Source of the DNA: Altibacter sp. | Lineage (GTDB): Bacteria > Bacteroidota > Bacteroidia > Flavobacteriales > Flavobacteriaceae | Direction of reading: 5' to 3' | NCBI RefSeq assembly: GCF_019913785.1 | Contig: NZ_JAIOHK010000055.1 | Span: 1-64,000 of the forward strand | Length of the DNA: 64,000 nt | Part shown: positions 40,515 through 48,515 of the stretch, in pieces | Numbering within the stretch: the first letter of the stretch is position 1 | Layout of the letters: each line of letters opens with the position of its first letter | Notes under the pieces: generated by a model | The model's database searches: none | Told to the model about the DNA's origin: nothing | Seen by the model: only the letters and a program-made list of their open reading frames with translations | Position numbers and translations under genes: made by a program

Positions 40515-41888
40515 TTAGGTTACAATTGAAAGTTTGATTTGTTTGATGCGTTTATTGTCGAACGCTTCAATAGTAAACGCATAGTTGTGGAAACTTATTA
40601 CCTCGTCTTTTTTGGGAAAGCCTTTGGAGATTTCAAGAAGAAAGCCGGCAAGGGTTTCGGCTTCCCCTTTTTCATCTTCAAAGAGTTCAGTATCTTTTAC
40701 CTGTACTACCTTATAGAAATCTTTTAGAGGAGTTTTTCCTTCAAACACAAAATTGTGTTCATCTAATTTCGAAAAGATCAAGTCTTCATCGTCAAATTCA
40801 TCACTAATCTCCCCTACAATCTCTTCAATAATGTCTTCCAAAGAAATGAGTCCGCTAGTGCCTCCGTATTCGTCCACTACTATGGCCAGGTGCATTTTCA
40901 TGTCCTTAAATTCGTTCAACAAATCATCCAATTTCTTATTTTCCGGCACAAAATAAGCCTCGCGTTTAAGCGACTTCCAATCTAGGGTCTTTCGGTCGAT
41001 ATACGGAATCAAATCCTTCACATATAATACCCCGGTTATGGTATCGATATTGTCTTTATACACCGGAATTCGGGAATAACCCCTTGCAATAATTTCGGGC
41101 ATAATGTCTTTGTACGCACTGTCTTCATTTAAGGCGAAGATCTCCATTCTGGGTTTCATTACCTGCTTGGTATCTGTATTCCCAAACGTGACAATTCCTT
41201 GGAGAATCTTTTGCTCTTCATGGGTAGTATCGGCCTCATTGGTGAGCTCCAAAGCTTGTGAAAGTTGATCTACACTAATATTGGACTTCTGCTTTCCAAA
41301 TTTTTGATGAATGTAAATCGTCGCTGATCGCATGGGCAGACTCAAAGGCGCAAATAGTTTATCCAACACGTTAAGCGGATAGGCCATAAAGGAGGCAAAC
41401 GATACTTTGTTCCTACTGGCATACACTTTAGGAAGAATCTCCCCGAACAACAAAATAAGGAAGGTAGCAAGCCCAATTTTAATGAGAAATACGGCCTCAA
41501 CATGAAAGAAATAAAAATTAAGTGGGTAGCCCCATCCTTCAAACCAAACCGAACTTAAGGATTCAAATAATAAAACTATGGCAATATTAATGGAGTTGTT
41601 GGCCACCAAAATAGTAGCCAATAATTTTTTGGGTTTTGAAAGTAACTTCTGAACGATCGCCAATTTCTTAGAGGGAGTTCTTTCTCCATTCCCGTCAAAA
41701 TCGGTTGAGGTTAATGAAAAGAATGCTACTTCGGCACCCGATATGAGCGCAGAGCACAACAGCAATACAAGTAGTAAAACAATACCTGATATATGCGCAA
41801 TGTCGATAATGGCAAAAAGTAATAAACTAGGAGGCTCTGTATCCAAAGTGTTGGTTTTCGCCTGCCTTTCGGCAGGCAGGTTAGACAT
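40515..41888 (-). CDS. gldE: Gliding motility-associated protein GldE (CNNM/CorC-like)
   Basis: A 457-residue membrane protein of the CNNM/CorC type: a DUF21 transmembrane domain with about three to four spans (FAIIDIAHISGIVLLLVLLL, SGAEVAFFSLT), two CBS domains (MKPRMEIFALNED ..., YFVPENKKLDDLLNEF) with VVDEYGGTSGLISLEDIIEEIVGEI (in parts), and a CorC_HlyC C-terminal domain. It partially replaces GldD function in F. johnsoniae. The ATG forms a TAATG overlap with the ssb stop, but the first 14 codons include a palindromic repeat; TTG at 41846 (LDTEPPSLLLFA) is an alternative start. Confidence 0.93.
   Translation of the reverse strand: MSNLPAERQAKTNTLDTEPPSLLLFAIIDIAHISGIVLLLVLLLCSALISGAEVAFFSLTSTDFDGNGERTPSKKLAIVQKLLSKPKKLLATILVANNSINIAIVLLFESLSSVWFEGWGYPLNFYFFHVEAVFLIKIGLATFLILLFGEILPKVYASRNKVSFASFMAYPLNVLDKLFAPLSLPMRSATIYIHQKFGKQKSNISVDQLSQALELTNEADTTHEEQKILQGIVTFGNTDTKQVMKPRMEIFALNEDSAYKDIMPEIIARGYSRIPVYKDNIDTITGVLYVKDLIPYIDRKTLDWKSLKREAYFVPENKKLDDLLNEFKDMKMHLAIVVDEYGGTSGLISLEDIIEEIVGEISDEFDDEDLIFSKLDEHNFVFEGKTPLKDFYKVVQVKDTELFEDEKGEAETLAGFLLEISKGFPKKDEVISFHNYAFTIEAFDNKRIKQIKLSIVT
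41861..41880. repeat. Palindromic CCTGCC/GGCAGG element in the gldE N-terminus
   Basis: CCTGCC (41861-41866), loop TTTC, GGCAGG (41871-41876) and a further CAGG. It lies within the first codons of gldE and 10 bases after the ssb stop, and looks like a short dispersed hairpin element. Confidence 0.7.
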
Positions 41889-42340
41889 TAAAACGGCAAA
41901 TCGTCGTCTTCGCCTATGTGTTCTTCCACTTGTGGAGCACTTGCATTTGCCTTTGTGGTATCGGCATTTCCACTTCCCGCCGGTGGGACTGTTCCGGTTT
42001 CTCCTTTAGGTGTTAAGAACGTAAAATCTGTACACTGTATCTCTGTACTATATCGATCATTTCCTTGATCATCCTGCCACTTACGCGTTTTTAAACGCCC
42101 TTCCACGTAGATCTTATCTCCCTTTTTTAAGTATTTCTCACAAATCTCGGCGGCTTTGTTTCGCACTACAATATTATGCCACTCGGTATTGGAAACCCGC
42201 TCTCCGGTAGTACGGTTGGTATAGGTTTCATTCGTTGCCAAAGGAAATCTTCCTATACTACCTCCTCCTTCAAAATAGTGCATTTTTACCTCATCACCCG
42301 TATGTCCTATTAGCATTACTTTGTTCAATGTACCACTCAT
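41888..42340 (-). CDS. ssb: Single-stranded DNA-binding protein
   Basis: OB-fold protein that coats single-stranded DNA. 150 residues from ATG 42340 (MSGTLNKVMLIGHTGDEVK; three more codons are open upstream). Core blocks: IGRFPLATNETY, TEWHNIVVRNKAAEICEKYLKKGDKIYVEGRLKTR in order (in parts), and the acidic tail ending EDDDLPF that recruits partner proteins. Upstream of gldE with a one-base stop/start overlap. A -7 box (TACCTTTG) is found 24 bases before the ATG. Confidence 0.97.
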   Translation of the reverse strand: MSGTLNKVMLIGHTGDEVKMHYFEGGGSIGRFPLATNETYTNRTTGERVSNTEWHNIVVRNKAAEICEKYLKKGDKIYVEGRLKTRKWQDDQGNDRYSTEIQCTDFTFLTPKGETGTVPPAGSGNADTTKANASAPQVEEHIGEDDDLPF

Positions 42341-42363
42341 GATTTTCAATTTTAAATAATATA

Positions 42364-42371
42364 CAAAGGTA
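42364..42371 (-). promoter_or_regulatory. Candidate -7 box (TACCTTTG) for ssb-gldE-gldD
   Basis: TACCTTTG on the reverse strand matches TAnnTTTG and ends 24 bases before the ssb ATG. No matching TTG at a proper distance, so tentative. Confidence 0.4.
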
Positions 42372-42400
42372 TATCATGCAATTTAAATATAGGTAATTTT

Positions 42401-43468
42401 TCAGTTTTTCATCCGGTAAAAATCCGAAATAAAATTTTCGATCAGCACAGGAACGGCATAGTTTGAAATTTCGGAAAGAGGAATTCCCAAATCGTCTAAT
42501 GGAGCTGCTTCAACAATCCAAAACCGCGTATATAAATGTTGATGTGATAGTTTATGAATTACAGAAGTCTCGTTATATAAGGATGTGGAATAGGAGTCGA
42601 ACTTCTTTGAAAAATCCAGATAGGGTTGCCATTTATTCAACTGATTAGGATGTATTTCTGAAGTGCTTTCCAATAGCGGAAATTCGTATAGTTTTTGCCA
42701 TATTCCTTTCCCTTTTCGCTGCTGAAGCATTGTTTTATTATCTTCCGAAAGCAATACCATATAATTAAAGTAGCGTTTGCGTATTTTCTGTTTTTTACTT
42801 TTTACAGGTAGTACTGAAACCTTATTCAGGCGATTGGCCTCACAGATGTCCTTAAAGATACATGCATTACAATCGGGATTTTGTGGTACACAGAAACGCG
42901 CGCCAAATTCCATGATCGCCTGATTGTAAATTCCCGGTTGTGACTTATCGATTAATGCTTGCGCCAACGTCTTAAATTCTTTAATCCCTTTAGACGCATT
43001 GATAGGTGTTTCAATGCCAAATACACGTGAGAGCACACGATATACATTGCCATCAACTACTGCAGCGGGCACTTGAAACGAAAGTGAGGCAATAGCACTG
43101 GCAGTATAATCACCAACACCTTTTAATCGTAAAAGTTCGGCATGGGTGGTTGGAAATTTTCCTCCAAGTTCTTCGGTGATATACCTGGCTGTGCTGTGAA
43201 GGTTTCGCGCTCTGGAATAATAGCCTAGGCCTTGCCATAATTTTAAAACTTCGTCTTCGGAGGCATCGGCTAAGTTTTTAACTGTAGGAAATCTCTTGAC
43301 AAATTTTACATAATAGGGTAATCCTTGGGCAACACGGGTTTGCTGTAACAGGATTTCTGAAAGCCAAATAAAGTACGGTTCGGTTGTGTTTCTCCATGGA
43401 AGGTCACGTTTGTTTTGTAAATACCACGAAATGAGTTTTTTAGAAAAAAAAGTGGTCTTTTTCGGCAT
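42401..43468 (-). CDS. mutY: A/G-specific adenine DNA glycosylase
   Basis: Removes adenine mispaired with 8-oxoguanine. 355 residues. HhH motif LLRLKGVGDYTASAIASLSF, catalytic Asp in AAVVDGNVYRVLSRVFG, and the 4Fe-4S cluster motif with Cys spacing 6-2-5 in CVPQNPDCNACIFKDIC; a C-terminal NUDIX-like domain (VLLSEDNKTMLQQRKGKGIWQ) recognises 8-oxoG. Start at 43468; a TATTTTTG box ends only five bases upstream, so the mRNA may have almost no leader. Confidence 0.97.
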   Translation of the reverse strand: MPKKTTFFSKKLISWYLQNKRDLPWRNTTEPYFIWLSEILLQQTRVAQGLPYYVKFVKRFPTVKNLADASEDEVLKLWQGLGYYSRARNLHSTARYITEELGGKFPTTHAELLRLKGVGDYTASAIASLSFQVPAAVVDGNVYRVLSRVFGIETPINASKGIKEFKTLAQALIDKSQPGIYNQAIMEFGARFCVPQNPDCNACIFKDICEANRLNKVSVLPVKSKKQKIRKRYFNYMVLLSEDNKTMLQQRKGKGIWQKLYEFPLLESTSEIHPNQLNKWQPYLDFSKKFDSYSTSLYNETSVIHKLSHQHLYTRFWIVEAAPLDDLGIPLSEISNYAVPVLIENFISDFYRMKN

Positions 43469-43514
43469 TTCACAAAAATAGCCTATATCTAATTATAATT
43501 TAACGGATTATGCT

Positions 43515-43546
43515 TTGAATTATTGATTTTAAAATCCTTATATTTG
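43515..43546 (+). promoter_or_regulatory. HU promoter (-33 TTG / -7 TATATTTG)
   Basis: TTG at 43515-43517 and TATATTTG at 43539-43546, 21 bases apart, 47 bases before the HU start. The -7 match to TAnnTTTG is exact. Confidence 0.6.
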
Positions 43547-43593
43547 CCCTCTCGAAAAATAAACCTAATAAGTATAATTAAAAAATATTAAGA

Positions 43594-43884
43594 ATGACGA
43601 AAGCAGATATCGTAGCGAAAATTTCCGAAAAATTAGGAATGGAAAAAGGTGATGTACAAGCTACAGTAGAAACCTTCATGGATGAAGTAAAAAGTTCACT
43701 TGAGAGTGGCGACAATGTGTACCTAAGAGGATTCGGAAGTTTCATTATCAAGAAAAGAGCCGAAAAAACAGGTAGAAACATTTCTAAGAATACAACAATT
43801 AAGATCCCTGCACACAACATCCCTGCGTTTAAACCTGCAAAAGTATTTGTAGAAGGTGTTAAAACTAATGTTGAAGTAAAATAA
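43594..43884 (+). CDS. HU/IHF family DNA-binding protein
   Basis: A 96-residue nucleoid protein of the HU family: MTKADIVAKISEKLGMEKGDV at the start, then GDNVYLRGFGSFIIKKRAEKTGRN (read in parts), the DNA-binding arm, and IPAHNIPAFKPAKVF at the arm end. It bends and packs DNA as a dimer. Whether it is HU or IHF-like cannot be told. It is followed after 23 bases by a gene for a 29-residue basic protein in the same transcript. Confidence 0.96.
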   Translation: MTKADIVAKISEKLGMEKGDVQATVETFMDEVKSSLESGDNVYLRGFGSFIIKKRAEKTGRNISKNTTIKIPAHNIPAFKPAKVFVEGVKTNVEVK

Positions 43885-43907
43885 TAATAACATAAAAAAA
43901 AGTTAGT

Positions 43908-43997
43908 ATGCCTAGTGGTAAAAAAAGAAAAAGACATAAGGTAGCAACGCATAAGCGCAAGAAAAGAAGACGCGCTAATCGCCACAAGAAAAAGTAG
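43908..43997 (+). CDS. Very small basic protein (29 aa), probably ribosome- or RNA-associated
   Basis: ATG 43908 opens a 29-codon gene encoding a peptide that is nearly all Lys, Arg and His (MPSGKKRKRHKVATHKRKKR, then RRANRHKKK). The composition is that of small ribosomal proteins or an RNA-binding tail. I recall near-identical peptides at this place (between HU and RNase E/G) in other flavobacteria, but cannot verify that here. The last codons AAG AAA AAG TAG form the left arm of the terminator that follows, so its end is fixed by that hairpin. Confidence 0.8.
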   Translation: MPSGKKRKRHKVATHKRKKRRRANRHKKK

Positions 43998-44018
43998 TTT
44001 TCACAACTACTTTTTTGT
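43989..44018 (+). terminator. Terminator overlapping the stop codon of the 29-aa gene
   Basis: Eleven-bp stem AAAAAGTAGTT (43989-43999) with AACTACTTTTT (44005-44015), loop TTCAC, then more T. The TAG stop lies inside the stem. Confidence 0.85.
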
Positions 44019-44030
44019 TTTAAAAATACT

Positions 44031-44199
44031 CCTGAGCATTATCAGGAAACAAAAAATCGTTCTTTGAAAATGAAATTGCAATACTTTAATACCTTAAAGT
44101 AAGTGATTTCGACGGGTTTATCCCGCTGTTTATGCGGGACGACAAAAAACCTGTGATAAATTATTGTTTAATCCATTTGTCACGCCTTGCGTGATGGAT
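44031..44199 (+). promoter_or_regulatory. Structured leader upstream of RNase E/G with three hairpins
   Basis: Between the preceding terminator and the GTG of the RNase gene (about 200 bases) three stems can form: CCTGA (44031-44035) with TCAGG (44042-44046); TCCCGC (44121-44126) with GCGGGA (44134-44139); TCACGC (44180-44185) with GCGTGA (44189-44194), closed outside by ATCCA (44171-44175) and TGGAT (44195-44199). No T-run follows any of them, so they are not plain terminators. Confidence 0.5.
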
Positions 44200-44214
44200 A
44201 AAAATTAATTAAAA

Positions 44215-45768
44215 GTGAACTACGAATTATTCATTAGATCCAGTTCACAAGAAGTTGATTTTGCCCTTTTAAAAGATGGAAAATTAGTCGAATTAAACAA
44301 AGAGGAAGAGGACAACAAGTTTTCGGTGGGAGATGTATATCTCGCTAAGATCCGTAAAACCGTCCCCGGTCTAAATGCCGCATTTGTGAATGTGGGTTAC
44401 GAAAAGGATGCATTTTTGCATTATCATGATTTAGGACCAAAAGTTCTTTCTCTTTTAAAATTCGTAAAACGTGTAAGCACAGGTAAACTTAAAGAGTACT
44501 CTTTAAAAGAATTCCCATTTGAAAAAGAGATTGATAAAAATGGAGGCATTAACGACGCCCTTAAATCCAATCAATCTATTCTGGTACAAATCGTAAAAGA
44601 ACCCATTTCCACAAAAGGACCACGAATTAGCTCCGAGCTTTCCATAGCCGGGCGTTATATTGTATTGGTTCCTTTTTCCGACCGCGTTTCTGTTTCACAA
44701 AAAATAGAATCGAACGAAGAAAAAGACAGGTTAAAACGCTTGATAACAAGCATTAAACCAAAAGGATTTGGCGTAATTATTCGAACCGTAGCAGAGGGCA
44801 AAAAAGTAGCAGAACTGGATAGAGATTTAGAAAATCTCACAGATCGCTGGACAGCGATGTGTAAAAAGCTACAAGGAGCACACCATCCTAGTAAGGTGTT
44901 AAGTGAATTAAGTAGAGGAACTTCTATGATCCGTGATGTATTAAATGATGCATTTACGGGTATATATATAGACGACGAAACCCTCTATTTACAAATAAAA
45001 GATTATGTGCAAGAAATTGCACCTAATAAAGAGAATATCGTAAAGTATTACGACTCGAAAGTTCCCATCTTCGAAAAATTTGGGATCGAGCGTCAAATTA
45101 AAACTTCCTTCGGTAAAACCGTCTCCGGCAGTAAAGGAGCGTATTTGGTAATTGAACACACGGAAGCCATGCACGTTATAGATGTGAATAGTGGAAACCG
45201 TAGTAACAAATCCAAAAACCAGGAAGACACAGCGCTCGAGGTAAATTTAATTGCCGCTACAGAAGTAGCAAGACAATTACGCTTACGAGATATGGGTGGT
45301 ATCATTGTGGTCGATTTTATCGACATGGCCAATGCCAATAACCGCAAGAAATTGTTTAATCATCTTCGCGATGAAATGAGCGACGACCGTGCAAAACACA
45401 AGATCCTTCCCCCAAGTAAATTTGGACTAATACAGATTACTCGCCAACGTGTACGGCCTGAAATGAATATTAAAACACGCGAAGAAGACCCCAACCATGT
45501 TGGTGGTGATGAAAGCAGTGAAATTGAAGCGCCTATCATAGTGGTAGATAGAATTAATGAAGAGGTGAAACGCCTTTTCCAAAAAGACTATAAGAAGTTT
45601 ACGTTAAACGCGCATCCTTTTATAGCGGCCTTTTTAACCAAAGGTTTTCCATCTGTGCGAACCAAGTGGTTTATGGAGCACAAAAAATGGGTAAAAATTC
45701 AACCTAGAGACGCTTACACGTATCTTGAATATCATTTCCACGATAAAGACGGGGAATTGATTAAGTAA
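44215..45768 (+). CDS. rng: Ribonuclease E/G (Rne/Rng family)
   Basis: Single-strand-specific endonuclease of RNA decay and rRNA/tRNA processing. 517 residues starting at GTG 44215 (MNYELFIRSSSQEVDFALLKDGKLVE); no ATG option exists. S1 domain with VGDVYLAKIRKTVPGLNAAFVNVGYEKDAFLHYHDL (in parts), 5'-sensor block, catalytic DVNSGNRSN and VVDFIDMAN (the two metal-binding Asp), and QITRQRVRPE. There is no long C-terminal scaffold of the E. coli RNase E type, so it is the Rng-like short form, usual for Bacteroidota. A structured 200-base leader precedes it. Confidence 0.96.
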   Translation: MNYELFIRSSSQEVDFALLKDGKLVELNKEEEDNKFSVGDVYLAKIRKTVPGLNAAFVNVGYEKDAFLHYHDLGPKVLSLLKFVKRVSTGKLKEYSLKEFPFEKEIDKNGGINDALKSNQSILVQIVKEPISTKGPRISSELSIAGRYIVLVPFSDRVSVSQKIESNEEKDRLKRLITSIKPKGFGVIIRTVAEGKKVAELDRDLENLTDRWTAMCKKLQGAHHPSKVLSELSRGTSMIRDVLNDAFTGIYIDDETLYLQIKDYVQEIAPNKENIVKYYDSKVPIFEKFGIERQIKTSFGKTVSGSKGAYLVIEHTEAMHVIDVNSGNRSNKSKNQEDTALEVNLIAATEVARQLRLRDMGGIIVVDFIDMANANNRKKLFNHLRDEMSDDRAKHKILPPSKFGLIQITRQRVRPEMNIKTREEDPNHVGGDESSEIEAPIIVVDRINEEVKRLFQKDYKKFTLNAHPFIAAFLTKGFPSVRTKWFMEHKKWVKIQPRDAYTYLEYHFHDKDGELIK

Positions 45769-45770
45769 AA

Positions 45771-45807
45771 CAAACCCTCCAAGCAGTATGCGAAGGAGGG
45801 TTTTTTT
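45771..45807 (+). terminator. Rho-independent terminator after RNase E/G
   Basis: AAACCCTCC (45772-45780) with GGAGGGTTT (45795-45803), 14-base loop, followed by a T-run, four bases after the stop codon. Confidence 0.9.
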
Positions 45808-45888
45808 ATGTCTTTTTCTGAAAAGATTTCCTAAATTTCAATTCTGAAAACACACAAAACATATACCGTTTCCGAAGCAACATCCCGT

Positions 45889-46320
45889 ATGGAGCGCTAC
45901 TGTGCCTATCAGGAACGCTGTCATAAAGAAGTACAGCAAAAGCTGAAGGATATGCGTATGATTCCCGAAGCCATCGATCAAATTGTCCATCATCTCTTAC
46001 AGCATAACTTCCTCAACGAAACCCGATTTGCACAAGCCTTTGCTCGAGGGAAGTTTAGCGCCAAAAAATGGGGAAAACGAAGAATTGTAAACGAACTTAA
46101 GCTTCGGGAGATTTCGAAGTACAATATAGGCCTGGCGCTTAAAGAAATTTCAGAGACAGAATATATGGCTACATTCCACGCTTTGGCCGATAAACGACTA
46201 GCGCAACTCACTTCAGAAACCAACCTTCAGAAAAAACGAAAGAAACTTGCGGACTACCTGTTATATCGCGGTTGGGAATCGGGTTTGGTGTACGAAAAGG
46301 TTCGTGAACTAATACGCTAA
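45889..46320 (+). CDS. recX: Regulatory protein RecX
   Basis: Binds RecA filaments and modulates recombination. From the first ATG it has 143 residues: MERYCAYQERCHKEVQQKLKDM, then NFLNETRFAQAFARGKFSAKKWGKRRI (in parts), family hallmarks, ending LLYRGWESGLVYEKVREL. The conserved N-terminal stretch of the family (KTHKTYTVSEATSR) is encoded just upstream in the same frame, back to ATT 45841 or CTG 45844, with a stop at 45832 and no ATG, GTG or TTG. So the real start is probably a non-standard codon, adding about 16 residues. Ends four bases into the convergent cupin gene. Confidence 0.88.
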   Translation: MERYCAYQERCHKEVQQKLKDMRMIPEAIDQIVHHLLQHNFLNETRFAQAFARGKFSAKKWGKRRIVNELKLREISKYNIGLALKEISETEYMATFHALADKRLAQLTSETNLQKKRKKLADYLLYRGWESGLVYEKVRELIR

Positions 46321-47180
46321 GAAATCCCCAATTTCTTGTGGGTTCTACGAATGGCCTTTTCATTTTTAGCCTCTATCCATTGTTGTCCTTTTAGTTTGCG
46401 CATGAGGTTATCATAATGCCGCATGACAAAAATATTGTACAAGGCCTTGCTTAAATTTGCAGGATTTCTGGCAATGGCACGTAGACTCATGGAAAAGCCG
46501 GGCGTAATATATTTCATATAATGCCAATAACCTTCGGGCATATAGAGCACATTCCCGTGTTCTAACTGGGTAGTATAGCCTTTGGCCTTTTTCAAGGCAG
46601 GCCATTTATTATAATCGGGATTGGAGAAATTTATATCTTCTCTGGTAATTAATGAATGCGGAATCTTATATAGAAAATCGTTCTGCTTTTGATCAAATAA
46701 AATAATCTCCTTTTTCCCTTGAAAATGAAAATGAAAGATATTGGCAAGATCAATGTCGTAATGCATAAAGGTGTAGCTATCACGCCCTCCGAAGAACAAC
46801 ATGGGCAAACCCTTCAGAAGCTTCAATCCAAAATCGGGATACGAATAATCCTTTTGAAGTTCGGGCACTTCCTTTAAAATATTCCAGAGAAAGATCCGAA
46901 ACTTGGTGGGCTCCTTTTTAATTAGTTCAATATAATCTCGCATCTTCATTTTGGCATGCGGTTCATTGAAGCCGTCTTTATAATCGACAGGCCGATTATC
47001 GTACAATGGTACGGTCTTGTCACCTGCCACCTCGACCATATAATCAAAATTCCATTTTGTAAATGCAGGCCAGTCTTCAATAATACGTTCAATCACCACG
47101 GGGCGTTGTGGCCTAAAATAATTGGCCAAAAACTGTTCTTTGGTGATGGTTTCAACCCTATCTATTTCCTGTAATTGCAT
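46317..47180 (-). CDS. Cupin_8 (JmjC-like) domain protein
   Basis: A 287-residue protein of the cupin_8 family, 2-oxoglutarate/Fe(II)-dependent oxygenases related to JmjC hydroxylases. Metal ligands are likely His and Asp in FMHYDIDLANIF and the distal His in MPEGYWHYMKY. N-terminal blocks RPQRPVVIERIIEDWPAF and C-terminal helices are as in the family. The target (protein, tRNA or small molecule) is unknown. Start at ATG 47180 (MQLQEIDRVETI); a further in-frame ATG six codons upstream exists. Confidence 0.88.
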   Translation of the reverse strand: MQLQEIDRVETITKEQFLANYFRPQRPVVIERIIEDWPAFTKWNFDYMVEVAGDKTVPLYDNRPVDYKDGFNEPHAKMKMRDYIELIKKEPTKFRIFLWNILKEVPELQKDYSYPDFGLKLLKGLPMLFFGGRDSYTFMHYDIDLANIFHFHFQGKKEIILFDQKQNDFLYKIPHSLITREDINFSNPDYNKWPALKKAKGYTTQLEHGNVLYMPEGYWHYMKYITPGFSMSLRAIARNPANLSKALYNIFVMRHYDNLMRKLKGQQWIEAKNEKAIRRTHKKLGIS

Positions 47181-47270
47181 AAAATCAATAAAATTCAAAA
47201 TTACAAAAGTTAAGCTTAACCTTGCGCTAATTTGACAAATCCTACCATCCTTCCCTAAAAAGGCTACAAA

Positions 47271-47296
47271 AAAAAGACCGGCGTTTCACCGGTCTT
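47271..47296 (-). terminator. Rho-independent terminator of the FN3 lipoprotein gene
   Basis: AAGACCGG (47274-47281) with CCGGTCTT (47289-47296), seven-base loop; on the reverse strand it is followed by a U-run. 25 bases past the stop of the lipoprotein gene. Confidence 0.85.
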
Positions 47297-47320
47297 ATAC
47301 TTATTTATTTCCTTGTCACC

Positions 47321-47953
47321 CTAATTGTTTGTAGTAATCACTAATCTGGGTGTCCATAAACTAAAACCATCCTGACTACCACAGTTGGCGCGAACATAAA
47401 TTTCGTAAGTAGTGGCAGGGGTCAATCCGTCGATTCTATAATTACTTTGTGAGGTCTCTTCAATGGTTCCTGAACCTATAGGATGTCCAACCGGCCCATA
47501 TTCAACCTGCCATGCCGTTTCGTTGTTCTCTTCCCAAGTAATATCGATATAAGTAGATCCAATACTTGTTTGTTGCAGTCCTGTTGGGGCATTACATGTT
47601 ACAGCAGGTTCAGAAGTAATAAAGTCTAAGGTAATATAATCACTATAACCATCGCTACCGCAATTGTTCCGCAGATAGATGGTGTAGGCGGTAGAAGGTA
47701 ACAATCCGGGGATTAGATATTCTTCTTGTGAGGTTTGTACAATAATACCGGTTCCTAACTGAAATCCGGTAGGCCCGTACTCAAACTGCCAGGCGGTACC
47801 GTTACTCGTATCCCATTCAAAAAATATGGAGGTACTGTTTATTTGAATGGCAACAATGGATGCCGGTTTGATACAATTGGCATTTCCATCATCATCTTTC
47901 TTACAAGAAATAATGGTAGCCACCAGACATAGCAATAAAAATATCTTTTTCAT
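47321..47953 (-). CDS. Lipoprotein with two fibronectin type III repeats
   Basis: A 210-residue lipoprotein. Signal peptide with lipobox TIISCKKDDD, then two FN3-like modules of about 85 residues with parallel features: ISIFFEWDTSNGTAWQFEYGPTGF versus YIDITWEENNETAWQVEYGPVGH (partial), and TSQEEYLIPGLLPSTAYTIYLRNNCG versus TSQSNYRIDGLTPATTYEIYVRANCG (in parts). The close match of the two points to a recent internal duplication. Likely a cell-surface or periplasmic binding protein; no T9SS domain. About 560 bases of non-coding sequence follow upstream. Confidence 0.8.
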   Translation of the reverse strand: MKKIFLLLCLVATIISCKKDDDGNANCIKPASIVAIQINSTSIFFEWDTSNGTAWQFEYGPTGFQLGTGIIVQTSQEEYLIPGLLPSTAYTIYLRNNCGSDGYSDYITLDFITSEPAVTCNAPTGLQQTSIGSTYIDITWEENNETAWQVEYGPVGHPIGSGTIEETSQSNYRIDGLTPATTYEIYVRANCGSQDGFSLWTPRLVITTNN

Positions 47954-48024
47954 AAAAGTGCTTTTTGTTTGTAGTTAAACGAAAACTAATTCTAAATATT
48001 TAAAAAACTCTAAAAATCTTATAC

Positions 48025-48207
48025 TCAATTCGAAACCTTGACCCTATGTCTTGCCTCTTTATTTCGGGCAATCATATCCGGTACTTGATCACTTAGGATT
48101 TCTGCCAACGGCCAAAATTGTGAGGCCATCGCTTCAACCGATGCAGGCCGCTGTTTCTCACAAAAGGATATTGAAATTTTAATCCCGTGTTTTAAACATT
48201 TCCACGT
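48025..48207 (-). pseudogene. Remnant of an unidentified coding sequence
   Basis: Inside the 562-base stretch without a gene (47954-48515), the reverse strand keeps an open frame from 48207 to a TGA at 48025 that reads like the C-terminus of a protein: SFCEKQRPASVEAMASQFWP then LAEILSDQVPDMIARNKEAR. Upstream the frame meets a TAG and no start codon fits. I do not recognise the family. The rest of the stretch shows no RNA gene or clear repeat. Confidence 0.35.
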
Positions 48208-48515
48208 CTAAATTGACAATGGTGCAAACCGTTTACAATACTTTTTCAAATTTAGTTATAAAACACCTTAGGAATTCGCTTTTGAAATAATAATACTAAC
48301 AGCATTTACACAAAAAATTCCGTTTCGTTCAAATCACTGGACGTTGTGAACAGTGGATATTAATTTCGATTTTATCCTAAGTTTAAACAGTTGGACACTC
48401 CTTGGCTGAGGCAGCGGTTATTGAAGAAATTGATATAGGTAGGTGTAATTTTTTTAGTAATTTGGATCAAAAATAAGAGGTCTCACAATTTTAAAGTAAC
48501 TAAATTTGGAATAAA

